Source: JBKBKN01 sp046294625 (GTDB taxonomy: Bacteria; Bacteroidota; Bacteroidia; M30B66). From it: a stretch of 64,000 nt of DNA. Positions 35,884-44,951 of this stretch are shown here, one piece after another. The notes beneath the pieces were generated by a model. The model was not told the DNA's origin, did not search any database, and worked only from the letters and a program-made list of their open reading frames with translations. Numbering within the stretch: the stretch's first letter is position 1; the number at the start of each line of letters is the position of its first letter. Both the position numbers and the translations under genes were made by a program. Location: NCBI GenBank assembly GCA_046294625.1, contig JBKBKN010000013.1, positions 30,883 to 94,882 of the forward strand, in the 5' to 3' direction.

Positions 35884-36543
35884 ATGAAAAAAACAATTTT
35901 CTTATCAGCAATCACTTTCGCCACTGCGGCATTTTTAATCACTTCATGTGGCAGCAACTCCACAAATGCAGAAGATGCAAAAGACGTAGCTACTGAGAGC
36001 GAAGTATCTTACACTGTAGATGCTGCTAACAGCGTAATCAACTGGAAAGGTTCAAAAGTAGTAGGTATTGGCGAGCACGTTGGTACTATTGCTATTAGCG
36101 AAGGTACAATCGGAACAAAAGACGGTGCCATTTCCAGTGGTAACTTCATTATTGACATGAACAAAATCGTTGTTACTGACACTGCTTCTTGGATGAACGA
36201 AGAAGCAAAAGGAAAACTTGTAGGTCACTTCCAGTCTGATGACTTTTTCAATGTGGCTCAGTTTCCTACAGCTAAATTCGAAATCACAGGTGTAGAAGGG
36301 AACAACATTAGCGGTAACCTTACTATCCGCGACGTGACTAAAAATATCACTATCCCTGCTGAAATTGCTATAAACGGCGATGAGTTGACTGCAAAAGGTT
36401 CTGTTGTAATTAACCGTCTTGACTGGAACATTAACTACGACAAAGAAAACATGAGCCTTGCTGAAGCAGCTCAGGCTAAGTTGAAAAACGGAGTAGTAGG
36501 TAAAGACATGGAAATAGGAATTGCTATTGTAGCAAAAAAATAA
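35884..36543 (+). CDS. YceI family lipoprotein
   Basis: 219 residues. The signal peptide ends in lipobox ITSCGSN (Cys22), followed by an acidic linker. The YceI lipocalin-like barrel runs from about 42 to the end: SYTVDAANSVINWKGSKVVGIGEHVG, SGNFIIDMNKIVVTD, HFQSDDFFNVAQFPTAKFEI, GNLTIRDVTKNITIP. Family members bind isoprenoid or amide lipids in the periplasm; the ligand here is unknown. It is cotranscribed with the marR gene and ends in a strong terminator. Confidence 0.93.
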   Translation: MKKTIFLSAITFATAAFLITSCGSNSTNAEDAKDVATESEVSYTVDAANSVINWKGSKVVGIGEHVGTIAISEGTIGTKDGAISSGNFIIDMNKIVVTDTASWMNEEAKGKLVGHFQSDDFFNVAQFPTAKFEITGVEGNNISGNLTIRDVTKNITIPAEIAINGDELTAKGSVVINRLDWNINYDKENMSLAEAAQAKLKNGVVGKDMEIGIAIVAKK

Positions 36544-36564
36544 GGTTTAGGTTTGGTTTAGGTT

Positions 36565-36600
36565 AAAAAAGCCGCAAGCATCCTGCTAAGCGGCTTTTTT
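36565..36600 (+). terminator. Intrinsic terminator of marR-yceI
   Basis: AAAAAAGCCGC pairs with GCGGCTTTTTT; the apex holds a further AGCA/TGCT pairing. Ends in a T run 57 bp after the yceI stop. Confidence 0.9.
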
Positions 36601-36611
36601 CATTTTGGAAA

Positions 36612-36646
36612 AAATTATAAAGCCCGTTAAAACGGGCTTTATAATT
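36612..36646 (-). terminator. Terminator of the tRNA gene
   Basis: Stem ATTATAAAGCCCGTT with AACGGGCTTTATAAT, about 15 bp, immediately after (and touching) the encoded CCA end of the tRNA on the minus strand. Confidence 0.85.
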
Positions 36647-36722
36647 GGTGGTCCCACCTGGGCTCGAACCAGGGACCCACAGATTATGAGTCTGTTGCTC
36701 TAACCGACTGAGCTATAGGACC
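36646..36722 (-). tRNA. tRNA with CAU anticodon (tRNA-Met, or tRNA-Ile2)
   Basis: Minus-strand cloverleaf: acceptor GGTCCTA pairs with TGGGACC (one G-T), D-arm AGCTCAGTCGGTTAGAGC, anticodon arm with loop CTCATAA (anticodon CAU), T-arm GGTTCGAGCC, discriminator A and an encoded CCA. The loop fits elongator tRNA-Met; a lysidine-modified Ile2 reading AUA has the same anticodon and cannot be excluded by eye. Confidence 0.95.
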
Positions 36723-36741
36723 TACTTTTTACAAAGGTGTG

Positions 36742-36749
36742 CAAAATTA
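36742..36749 (-). promoter_or_regulatory. -7 box (TAATTTTG) of the tRNA gene
   Basis: Exact TAnnTTTG on the minus strand, 20 bp upstream of the tRNA 5' end. A TTTG at 36763-36766 could be the -33 element but is rather close (13 bp spacer). Confidence 0.5.
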
Positions 36750-36836
36750 ATAAATAAGCTTTCAAATAAGCCTAAGGCAAAGATTTTTTTGCAAGATTTG
36801 TTGCCTTGGCCATAATTCCTAATTTTATTGACGAAC

Positions 36837-37466
36837 ATGAAAATCGACTTTAACCATATAGATGCCGTAATTTTCGACCTTGGAGGCGTTATTCTTAACA
36901 TTGATTATCAAGCCACTATTGACGCTTTCACTGACTTGGGTATAGAAAACTTTCAGGAACAGTTCTCTCAACTCAAGCAAAACAAACTTTTCGACGACTA
37001 TGAAACCGGCCGCATTAACTCGCAGGCATTTTTGAACGCTTTGCAGTCTATTTTACCTTCAGGAGTGAGCAGTCAAGCCATTCTCGATGCCTGGAATGCC
37101 ATTCTCAAAGACCTTCCTCCCCACCGACTCCACGTGTTGGAACAGGTGAAAAAACAAAAACCCACCTTTCTGCTCAGCAACACCAATGACCTGCATATCC
37201 AAAGCTTTAACCAATACCTGAGCAAAACCTTTAACTTAGATTCGCTTGCACCGTATTTTGATAAACTGTATCTATCTTACGAAGTGGGCATGCGCAAACC
37301 GGATGCAGAAATTTTTGAACATGTGCTCAACGAGCAACGACTCAAACCTGAACGAACCTTGTTTATTGACGATACCATTATCCATATCGAAAGTGCACGT
37401 TCACTCGGCATTCAAACATTGCATCTTACAAAAGGGATAGATATCGCTATGCTGCTAAAAGAATAG
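36837..37466 (+). CDS. HAD family phosphatase
   Basis: 209 residues from the ATG at 36837 (a TTG nine bases earlier is less likely). HAD motif I is DAVIFDLGGVILNID with a DLG rather than the common DxDxT (the first Asp is the nucleophile). Motif II is FLLSNTNDLH, motif III lysine is in MRKPDAEIFEHV, and motif IV is TLFIDDTIIHIESA. A helical cap lies between motifs I and II (about 25-95), i.e. subfamily I of the YihX/epoxide-hydrolase-N-terminal type. The substrate is unknown, probably a small sugar or nucleotide phosphate. It converges on hemL with 11 bp between stops. Confidence 0.88.
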   Translation: MKIDFNHIDAVIFDLGGVILNIDYQATIDAFTDLGIENFQEQFSQLKQNKLFDDYETGRINSQAFLNALQSILPSGVSSQAILDAWNAILKDLPPHRLHVLEQVKKQKPTFLLSNTNDLHIQSFNQYLSKTFNLDSLAPYFDKLYLSYEVGMRKPDAEIFEHVLNEQRLKPERTLFIDDTIIHIESARSLGIQTLHLTKGIDIAMLLKE

Positions 37467-37477
37467 AACAGTTAATA

Positions 37478-38794
37478 TTAGGCTTTTAAAGAATGACTTT
37501 CGGCATACACCATGTCTAATCCATCACAGATCACCTTGACGGCACGTCTTAAATCTTCTTCTGAGTGAGCTGAAGAGATAAAACCGACTTCATAGCCTGA
37601 TGGACCAAAATAGACCCCATGATCGAGCATATAAGCATGTAACATCTTAAAGTAGCTCATCGAACCCGCTTCGATTTGCTCCGCAGCAGCTACATTGGGA
37701 TTGCTCGAAAAAGACAACCAGAAAATTGAGCCTTTCACAAAAATGTGGAATGGATAATTACGTTGACGGGTATGTTGCAAAATGAGCTCGGTAAAGAAAA
37801 TTGTTTTCTGACTCAACTGTTCATAAAACCCAGGCTTAAGACATTCCCGAAGCTGTGCAATCCCCGCCGACATCGCCACCGGATTTCCGGACAATGTTCC
37901 TGCCTGATAGACATTCCCGTCTGGAGAAACTTTGCTCATGATCTCCTTGCTTGCGCCATAAGCCCCTACTGGCAATCCACCACCAATGATTTTTCCATAG
38001 GTTGCTATATCGGGGCCAATATCATAATAGCCTGCAGCACCTTCGAAACTCATTCTGAATCCGGAAATAACTTCATCAAAAATGAGCAGCACGCCAAACT
38101 TTTCCGTCAGGCATCGCAAGCAAAACAAATATTCCCTACTCACTTGAAGTAGACCATTGTTAGCCGGTACAGGCTCAATGATGATGGCGGCAATTTCTTC
38201 ATGATATTTCTCCAGTGTTTCTCTCACCAAATCAATGCGGTCGAGCGGCAATACAATGGTGTCGGCCACTGTTCCTTCTGGCACACCTGCTGAAGAAGAA
38301 TTTCCAAAAGTGACCAAGCCGGAGCCCGCTTTTACCAATAAGGCATCGCTGTGTCCATGATAACAACCTTCGAACTTGATAATTTTATTCTTCCCGGTAT
38401 ATCCCCGTGCCAGTCGAATGGCCGACATCACGGCTTCAGTACCCGAACTCACAAAGCGAATCTTCTCAATATAGCGATTGTTGCTCAGAATCAATTCGGC
38501 CAGTTCGTTCTCCAAAGCGGTAGGAGCGCCAAATGATGTGCCGTTCTGTATGGTTTGATAGACCGCTTCTCTGATTTTGGTATTGTTATGACCCAAAATC
38601 AATGGCCCCCATGAATAGCAAAAGTCAATAAACTCGTTGCCATCTTCGTCCCAAATTCTGGAACCATCGCCGCGTTTGATGAATATGGGTGTGCCACCCA
38701 CAGATTTGAATGCCCTCACAGGCGAATTTACACCGCCGGGAAAATATGTTTTAGCCTTTTCATATAATACAGCTGAACGGTCTCTTTTAATCAT
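37478..38794 (-). CDS. hemL: Glutamate-1-semialdehyde 2,1-aminomutase
   Basis: 438 residues from the ATG at 38794; a longer frame to 38890 has no family similarity upstream. A PLP enzyme that makes 5-aminolevulinate for haem by the C5 pathway. It starts RDRSAVLYEKAKTYFPGGVN, has SSGTEAVMSAIRLAR (about 117-130), DEVISGFR at 240-247 and the PLP lysine K268 in TYGKIIGGGLPVG, then YQAGTLSGNPVAM. Length and motifs match HemL. No other haem genes adjoin it. Confidence 0.96.
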   Translation of the reverse strand: MIKRDRSAVLYEKAKTYFPGGVNSPVRAFKSVGGTPIFIKRGDGSRIWDEDGNEFIDFCYSWGPLILGHNNTKIREAVYQTIQNGTSFGAPTALENELAELILSNNRYIEKIRFVSSGTEAVMSAIRLARGYTGKNKIIKFEGCYHGHSDALLVKAGSGLVTFGNSSSAGVPEGTVADTIVLPLDRIDLVRETLEKYHEEIAAIIIEPVPANNGLLQVSREYLFCLRCLTEKFGVLLIFDEVISGFRMSFEGAAGYYDIGPDIATYGKIIGGGLPVGAYGASKEIMSKVSPDGNVYQAGTLSGNPVAMSAGIAQLRECLKPGFYEQLSQKTIFFTELILQHTRQRNYPFHIFVKGSIFWLSFSSNPNVAAAEQIEAGSMSYFKMLHAYMLDHGVYFGPSGYEVGFISSAHSEEDLRRAVKVICDGLDMVYAESHSLKA

Positions 38795-38987
38795 GATGTT
38801 TCTAAAAATGGTTTGCAAAGATATTGTTAAACAAGGGAACTTGATGCCTCTTACCAGCAGCTTGCTCAACAACCTTAGGCTTATGCACAACGAAGATGCG
38901 CGCCAAAGGTTGAAATGGGAACTAAAACAGTAGGTTTTATCACATGAAATCCTGTAGGAGTGGGCTTAAATTTTAATCGGTTTATGT

Positions 38988-38995
38988 TAGCTTTG
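38988..38995 (+). promoter_or_regulatory. -7 box (TAGCTTTG) of pheT
   Basis: Exact TAnnTTTG, 17 bp before the pheT ATG. No clear -33 element. Confidence 0.4.
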
Positions 38996-39012
38996 CAGCA
39001 AATTCGTGCTTC

Positions 39013-41430
39013 ATGAAGATTTCCTATAACTGGTTAAAAAGCTACATTCATCCTATTCCTGAGCCTAACGCACTTGCCCAAATTCTGACCGATTGTGGAC
39101 TTGAAGTGGAAGCGATAGAATCGTTTGAGTCTCACAAAGGAGGGTTGAAAGGCCTTGTGGTAGGTGAAGTGCTTGAATGCGAAAAACACCCCAATGCCGA
39201 CCGTCTTCATGTGACGAAAGTAAATATTGGTACACCGGAGGTTTTACAAATTGTTTGCGGAGCGCCTAATGTGGCGAAAGGACAAAAAGTGATTGTAGCC
39301 ACCGTTGGCACTATGCTCTACCCTACTTCTGGCGATTCCTTTGAAATCAGGCAATCGAAAATCAGAGGGGAATTATCGCAAGGAATGATTTGTGCTGAAG
39401 ACGAAATCGGAATGGGCACATCGCACGATGGCATCATGGTGTTGCCGCCCGAAACAAAATTGGGGACACCCGCCGCCGACTATTTTAGCATTTATCAGGA
39501 TGTGACTTTCGAAATAGGACTCACGCCCAATCGTGTGGATGCCGCTTCGCATTATGGAACAGCGAGAGATATCTATGCCGCTCTTTTTCGCCAAGCAGAA
39601 ATAACATTGAGCATGCCTGCTATACCCGAATTAGCAATGGGCAATACTTCAGTTTTTGATATAGAAGTGCAGAACAATGAAGCTTGTCCGCGATATTCAG
39701 GTCTTTGCATCGAAGGTGTAGTAGTAAAAGAAAGCCCTGATTGGCTAAAAAATGCACTCAAATCTATTGGACTAAAACCGATTAATAATATTGTGGATGT
39801 GACCAATTATGTATTGCATGAACTTGGCCATCCATTGCATGCGTTTGATTCTAACAGTATTGCCGGACAAAAGGTAGTGGTTAGAACATGTGAAGCAGGT
39901 ACTTCCTTTGTTACACTTGATGGCGTGGAGCGGAAACTAAGTAGCGAAGATTTGATGATTTGCGATGCAGAAAAACCTTTGTGTATTGCGGGGGTTTTCG
40001 GTGGTTTGTCTTCAGGCGTTTCGGAAAAAACAACTGCTGTATTTATCGAAAGTGCCTATTTCAATCCGGTGTGGGTTCGTAAAACATCAAAACGACATGG
40101 TTTAAAAACCGATGCATCGTTTCGATTTGAGCGCGGCGCCGATCCGGATATCACCATCACAGCCCTTAAACGCGCTGCAGCCTTAATTTTAGATGTAGCT
40201 GGTGGCAAAATCGTCTCAGCTGTTCTAGATCATTATCCGTCAAAAATTGCGGCTCAGGAAATTGAGTTCAACTTTCAAAAAGCTTTTCAGCTGATAGGGC
40301 AAAAAATCGAAAAGCCGATTATCCACGAAATATTCAAACGATTGGGTATTCGAATTCTTACTGAATCTGAAGAAGTTGTTACAGTATCAGTGCCGCATTT
40401 TAAGCCCGATGTGCTTCGTCAAGCCGACTTGGTAGAAGAGCTTATTCGCATATATGGTTACAATCACATTGGCATACCTGAACAAATGCGTCAGGTGCAT
40501 GTGGTATCGCCCAAACCGGACAAACACCGTGTGATTAATCACCTGAGCGACAGGCTTGTGGCCAATGGCTTTACAGAATGCATCAACAACTCGCTCACCT
40601 CATCAGCTTATCTAAATGCAGATGCTCAGTTCGACCAATCCAGTCTGGTTAAGATTCTCAATCCTTTGAGCGGTGAGCTGGATGTGATGCGCAGCCAAAT
40701 GATTTTTGGTCTTATGGAAAATATCAGCTACAACATCAACCGTCAGTCAACTGATCTTAAGCTGTTTGAATTTGGCCGCACCTATCACAAAACAGAGAAG
40801 GGATATAGTGAAAACGAATGGCTTGCCATAGCCTCAACAGGGAAGATCTATAAAGAAAACTGGCAGAAATTATCAAACGCAGCCGATCATCATTTCATAG
40901 CAGGCATTCTTGAACAACTTATCCAGTCTGTGCTTGGCACACAGCTCAGATTGGCTAAACAAACAACTGCATTCTCTGGACTTTCAGAAGCAATCGAGAT
41001 CATTTCAGGAAATAAATCCATCGCTTTTTATGGCAAAGCAATTTGCAAACATTTCGACATTCAGGAATCTGTATTTTTCGGTATCATCGACTTTGGCGCA
41101 CTGTTGAAGCAGTTATCTAAATCTGTTATTGAATATCGTGAAGTGCCCAAATTCCCCAAAGTACGTCGTGATTTGGCTTTGTTGATAGATCAACAAGTTC
41201 AATTCCGTGAGATAGAAGATATTGCCTGGCAAACTGAAAGAAAAATTCTCAAGAAGGTGAATCTGTTCGACATTTATCAGGGTGACAAACTGGAGAAAGG
41301 TAAGAAATCTTATGCCGTAAGTTTTGAGTTCCAAGACGAAACACAAACACTTAGCGATCAGCAAGTAGAAAAAACCATGAAACGGATTATTGATGCATTG
41401 GGCGAGAAGTTAGGGGCAAGTCTGCGATAG
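39013..41430 (+). CDS. pheT: Phenylalanyl-tRNA synthetase beta subunit
   Basis: 805 residues, full length. Domains in order: N-terminal region starting MKISYNWLKSYI, the EMAP-type OB fold (about 40-150, VGEVLECEKHPNADRLHV), the B3/B4 editing domain (about 210-380, with NNIVDVTNYVLHELGHPLHAFD), the B5 DNA-binding-like domain (about 405-470), the catalytic-like core (480-690) and the C-terminal FDX-ACB anticodon-binding domain (EVPKFPKVRRDLALLI onward). It pairs with PheS in the cytoplasm. pheS is not adjacent, as is common in Bacteroidota. Confidence 0.98.
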   Translation: MKISYNWLKSYIHPIPEPNALAQILTDCGLEVEAIESFESHKGGLKGLVVGEVLECEKHPNADRLHVTKVNIGTPEVLQIVCGAPNVAKGQKVIVATVGTMLYPTSGDSFEIRQSKIRGELSQGMICAEDEIGMGTSHDGIMVLPPETKLGTPAADYFSIYQDVTFEIGLTPNRVDAASHYGTARDIYAALFRQAEITLSMPAIPELAMGNTSVFDIEVQNNEACPRYSGLCIEGVVVKESPDWLKNALKSIGLKPINNIVDVTNYVLHELGHPLHAFDSNSIAGQKVVVRTCEAGTSFVTLDGVERKLSSEDLMICDAEKPLCIAGVFGGLSSGVSEKTTAVFIESAYFNPVWVRKTSKRHGLKTDASFRFERGADPDITITALKRAAALILDVAGGKIVSAVLDHYPSKIAAQEIEFNFQKAFQLIGQKIEKPIIHEIFKRLGIRILTESEEVVTVSVPHFKPDVLRQADLVEELIRIYGYNHIGIPEQMRQVHVVSPKPDKHRVINHLSDRLVANGFTECINNSLTSSAYLNADAQFDQSSLVKILNPLSGELDVMRSQMIFGLMENISYNINRQSTDLKLFEFGRTYHKTEKGYSENEWLAIASTGKIYKENWQKLSNAADHHFIAGILEQLIQSVLGTQLRLAKQTTAFSGLSEAIEIISGNKSIAFYGKAICKHFDIQESVFFGIIDFGALLKQLSKSVIEYREVPKFPKVRRDLALLIDQQVQFREIEDIAWQTERKILKKVNLFDIYQGDKLEKGKKSYAVSFEFQDETQTLSDQQVEKTMKRIIDALGEKLGASLR

Positions 41431-41459
41431 TGAACGCCCAAAAATGTTCAATAAACTCA

Positions 41460-42104
41460 TCAGACCACTTGATTCACCTCAATCAGATAATGGTAAATCA
41501 GATAACAGCCAAATAAAATAATAATCAGCCCTGACAGCCTGCCAATCAAGCGCATCGCATAAGGGTTGATGTAGCGCTTGAGCTTATTGGCTAGGTAAAT
41601 TTTCAATACATCGATACTGAAATAAGTCAATAAAGTGGTGGCAAAAAAGGTGAAAACACAAATACGACTGTTGTCATATTTACCCACAGCTATCGAAGCA
41701 GCTCCAAGCCAGATGAACAAAACGGCAGGATTAAGAAAATTGACAAAAAATCCTTTCATAATAAGCCCTGTAGCATCGGCTTTAGTTAGCGTTTGAATTT
41801 CTTCTTTCGGTATTTTGGGCCTTCGATTGCCAACGAATGGAATCACTCCAAAAAAGATTAGGATAATTCCACCGATTACTGCAACCCATTTCTCAAAAAG
41901 TGCATTTTCAAAAAACAAAGCAGCTCCTAAATAAGCTATGGTTATGTAAAACAAATCACTGATTAGAACACCTAGATCAAACAAGAGCGCATTTTTTACC
42001 CCCTTCTCGAGACTTGTTTGAATAAGAATGAAAAAAACAGGTCCAAACGACATGCTCAACCAAAGTCCCGTTAATATGCCTGCGCCAGTCGCCTGAATTA
42101 TCAT
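41460..42104 (-). CDS. LysE/RhtB family transporter
   Basis: 214 residues, six hydrophobic segments. The N-terminal GILTGLWLSMSFGPVFFILIQTSLEKGVKNALLFDLGVLISD is the classic LysE/RhtB first repeat, and FVNFLNPAVLFIWLG the conserved motif of the fourth helix. Family members export amino acids or related small molecules. The substrate here is unknown. Its ATG overlaps the stop of the GH3 gene by 4 bp, so the two are cotranscribed. Confidence 0.87.
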   Translation of the reverse strand: MIIQATGAGILTGLWLSMSFGPVFFILIQTSLEKGVKNALLFDLGVLISDLFYITIAYLGAALFFENALFEKWVAVIGGIILIFFGVIPFVGNRRPKIPKEEIQTLTKADATGLIMKGFFVNFLNPAVLFIWLGAASIAVGKYDNSRICVFTFFATTLLTYFSIDVLKIYLANKLKRYINPYAMRLIGRLSGLIIILFGCYLIYHYLIEVNQVV

Positions 42105-43639
42105 CTCTCTTTTTCTGCGATAAACTGCATCCAGGATTGAAGTTGCTGGTTTTTAATCACCCTTGGAAATTTATTTTGCCCGCCTTCCTTACCAATGGAG
42201 CGCATCCAGTCATAAAAATACTGTACAGGCAACACTTTAACATTCATCTCTTTCAAAGCACTTCTTCTTTCAACCCGATAATCATCATTGAGCTCTTTAA
42301 GATAATGGTCAAGCCTGTCTCGAAATTGATCTGCATCGAGCGGACTATCGCATCCAATATACCACTGATGAGAAAACACCTTTTCGTGAATCCTTCCAGT
42401 GACTGAAAACTCCGGGATGCTCACATTGAACTCTTCGGCGGCCTTCAAAATGGCATGGTTCATATTATCGACCGAAAGGTGCTCCCCGCAAATGCTGATG
42501 AAATGTTTCACCCTTCCGGTAATGATAATTTCATATTTATTTAAGTCTTTGAAGCAAATGGTGTCGCCTATCATATATCGCCAAGCACCTGCGCAGGTAG
42601 ATAAAAGTAGCGCATAATCTTTGTCAAGCTCAACCTGATCAAGCGTTAGTACCTCTGCCCCTGGTTTGAGTTTGCCATCTTCATCGAAATTTTGATCATT
42701 AAACGGAATAAACTCAAAATAGATCCCGTTATTCAGGACCAGCTCCATACCCTTCACTTCTTTTTCGCTTTGAAAAGCAATAAAGCCTTCCGATGCCAGA
42801 TAGGTCTCGATATAATGCAGGGGTCTACCTAATAGTTTTTCAAACCCTTTTTTGTAAGGCTCGAAAAACACCCCTCCGTGCACATAAATGCTCAGGTTAG
42901 GCCAGATATCATGAATCGTCTTAAGATTGTAATGCTTGATAATTCGCTCCATAGCCAGCTGGATCCATGCCGGCACACCTACAATGATACCAATATCCCA
43001 ATCTTTGGCGCTCTTGGTGATTTCGTCAAGTTTGGCTTCCCAGTCGCGCTCCTTAGCAATCTTCTTCCCCGGCTTGTAGTGCGCCTGAAACCAAAATGGA
43101 ATTTGAGCTGCATTGATTCCGCTCAGGTCTCCTTCGTAATAACTTTTGCGTCTTTCCAGATCGGTACTTCCACCAAGCATAAAAATACCTTTTTCGAATA
43201 TCTCAGGCGGCAAATCATAATAAGCCAATGATAAAATTTGACGCACACTGGTTCGGCGAATGCTTTTGATCATGGCTTGAGTAACCGGAATATGCTTACT
43301 CGGCGCACCGGAAGTTCCCGAGCTCAAGGCAAAGTATTGCACTTTTCCGGGCCAGCAAACATTCTCTTCTCCATCCAGGCAGCGATGCCAAAAAGCCTGA
43401 TAGAGTGAGTCATAATCAAAAACCGGAACATGCTGCTGAAATGCTTTTTTTGCATTTGAAGGATTTTTTAGAATCTCATCGAAACGATAAGTAAGACCAA
43501 AAGCAGTATGCTGTGCCTTTTTAAGTAGCTTGATTAAGGTTTTTTCCTGCTTTTTCACACCCGGCACATCACGGCGCACCATTTTAAGTGTGGTTTGCAG
43601 GCTTATGGCCCTTTTTATTGCTTTTCCGATTAATGCCAT
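42101..43639 (-). CDS. GH3 auxin-responsive promoter family protein
   Basis: 512 residues. Matches the bacterial branch of the GH3 family, acyl-adenylate-forming enzymes that in plants conjugate amino acids to auxin or jasmonate. Visible motifs include YFALSSGTSGAPSKHIPVT (nucleotide-binding loop, about 105-123), YLASEGFIAFQ, YALLLSTCAGAWRYMIGDTI and the hinge/C-terminal FISICGEHLSVDNMNHAIL. Bacterial members are widespread in Bacteroidota and uncharacterised; an acyl-amide synthetase activity is plausible from the fold. The coupled LysE exporter (4-bp overlap) would fit export of an amino-acid conjugate, but that is speculation. Confidence 0.88.
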   Translation of the reverse strand: MALIGKAIKRAISLQTTLKMVRRDVPGVKKQEKTLIKLLKKAQHTAFGLTYRFDEILKNPSNAKKAFQQHVPVFDYDSLYQAFWHRCLDGEENVCWPGKVQYFALSSGTSGAPSKHIPVTQAMIKSIRRTSVRQILSLAYYDLPPEIFEKGIFMLGGSTDLERRKSYYEGDLSGINAAQIPFWFQAHYKPGKKIAKERDWEAKLDEITKSAKDWDIGIIVGVPAWIQLAMERIIKHYNLKTIHDIWPNLSIYVHGGVFFEPYKKGFEKLLGRPLHYIETYLASEGFIAFQSEKEVKGMELVLNNGIYFEFIPFNDQNFDEDGKLKPGAEVLTLDQVELDKDYALLLSTCAGAWRYMIGDTICFKDLNKYEIIITGRVKHFISICGEHLSVDNMNHAILKAAEEFNVSIPEFSVTGRIHEKVFSHQWYIGCDSPLDADQFRDRLDHYLKELNDDYRVERRSALKEMNVKVLPVQYFYDWMRSIGKEGGQNKFPRVIKNQQLQSWMQFIAEKER

Positions 43640-43654
43640 GAATCAAAAATGCTT

Positions 43655-44881
43655 TTAAATCATTTTTAAAAAATTGACTTCCTTCTCTGTTAAAAAACGA
43701 AATTTTCCACGGGGTAGATCTTTTTTAGTTAGCCCCGCAAAGGAGACCCTGTCTAGTTTTATTACTTTATATCCTAGATGCTCAAAAATACGTCTTACAA
43801 TTCTGTTTTTACCGGAGTGAAGCATCATGCCTATTTCATCTTTTTTTGCACCGTCTCCTACATAGTGTACTTCATCCACTTCGGCTACTCCATCTTCTAA
43901 AACAACTTCTCCATTAGCTATTTTCATCAAATCGCCTTTTTTAAGTGCTTTGTCGAGGTGTACATGATAAATTTTTGCGATTCGGCTGCTTGGATGTGAA
44001 AGTTTTTTGGCCATGTCGCCATCGTTAGTAAACAACAAAAGCCCCATGGTTGCCCTATCGAGTCGACCAACGGGATAGATCCGCTCTTTGCAGGCATTTT
44101 TAATCAATTCAAACACTGTTTTTCTGCCTTCAGGGTCATCGCTAGTGGTGATATAATTCTTAGGCTTATTAAGTAACAGATATTGTTTTTTCTCTCTGTT
44201 AAGTGTTTGGTCGCCATACTGCACCACATCGCCGGGACCTACTTTTGATCCAAGTTCTGTAACAGTCTTGCCATTTATTTTAATTACTCCGCTCGCAATG
44301 AGCTGATCGGCTTCTCGTCTTGAGCAAATACCGGCATTGGCCAAGTATCTGTTTAACCTGATGAGTCCTTGATCTGCTGCTGTCTTTTGCGGTTTCTTAT
44401 AAAGTTTTCGCGTGCCTAAAGGTCTTGTTTTAGCTGCAGGCATAGACTCATCGGAATACCAGTCTTGATTAAGTGCTTTGCTATCTTTAAATTCCGCTGA
44501 CCTTGTAGGCTTGCTTTTGAAATTTCCGCGTGCGGCAGATTTTTCTGAATCAAATTTTTCTGCGGACTTATAAGGCTTAACCTTTGCTGCATATGGTTTC
44601 TTTTGATCTGTCTTGCCATAAGTTTTTGCTTTGACTACCGGCCTGGTCTCATCAGAATAGCAGTCTCGATCAAGCGTTTTGCTATCTTTAAATTCCGCTG
44701 ACCTTGCAGGCTTGCTTTTGAAATTTCCGCGTGCGATAAATTTTTCTGAATTAGATTTATCTGTGGACTTATAAGACTTTCCTTTAGCTGCATAGGGCTT
44801 TTTCTGATCCGGCTTGCCAACCGGTTTTGCCTCGGTTTGTTTTTTTGATGATTGCCTTCCCGGTGCGTTGTTTTTATGCAT
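43655..44881 (-). CDS. rRNA pseudouridine synthase (RluB/RsuA type) with duplicated basic N-terminal tail
   Basis: 408 residues. About 170-225 is an S4 RNA-binding domain (LIRLNRYLANAGICSRREADQL) and about 230-400 the pseudouridine synthase domain with the catalytic Asp in YPVGRLDRATMGLLLFTN, HSGKNRIVRRIFEHLGY and the C-terminal LTKKDLPRGKFRFLT. It isomerises a uridine in ribosomal RNA. The first ~168 residues are low-complexity, very Lys/Ser-rich and contain two copies of a 61-residue unit at 21-81 and 88-148 (period 67 residues). Basic tails occur in Bacteroidota RluB relatives, but this duplicated form is unusual. The ATG at 44881 gives the whole tail; later starts would remove it. Confidence 0.92.
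   Translation of the reverse strand: MHKNNAPGRQSSKKQTEAKPVGKPDQKKPYAAKGKSYKSTDKSNSEKFIARGNFKSKPARSAEFKDSKTLDRDCYSDETRPVVKAKTYGKTDQKKPYAAKVKPYKSAEKFDSEKSAARGNFKSKPTRSAEFKDSKALNQDWYSDESMPAAKTRPLGTRKLYKKPQKTAADQGLIRLNRYLANAGICSRREADQLIASGVIKINGKTVTELGSKVGPGDVVQYGDQTLNREKKQYLLLNKPKNYITTSDDPEGRKTVFELIKNACKERIYPVGRLDRATMGLLLFTNDGDMAKKLSHPSSRIAKIYHVHLDKALKKGDLMKIANGEVVLEDGVAEVDEVHYVGDGAKKDEIGMMLHSGKNRIVRRIFEHLGYKVIKLDRVSFAGLTKKDLPRGKFRFLTEKEVNFLKMI
44438..44821 (-). repeat. Two-copy tandem repeat (201-bp period) inside the pseudouridine synthase gene
   Basis: Copy 1 at 44639-44821 and copy 2 at 44438-44620, in frame. Both encode the pattern DQKKPYAAK...YKS...SEK...ARGNFKSKP(A/T)RSAEFKDSK..., with most differences at single bases. 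Confidence 0.9.
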
Positions 44882-44951
44882 GACTTTTTTTAAAGGACAG
44901 CAAAGGTAACAAAATATCCTTGCTGGCGCGATGGCAATTTACAAGGCTAAA

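Noticed and set aside
38795..38890. N-terminal extension of hemL
   Set aside because: No similarity to HemL before RDRSAVLYEKAK; the ATG at 38794 matches the family start.
44416..44820. Alternative frames of 61-67 codons in the pseudouridine synthase tail
   Set aside because: They arise from the same duplicated DNA read in another frame; no independent support.
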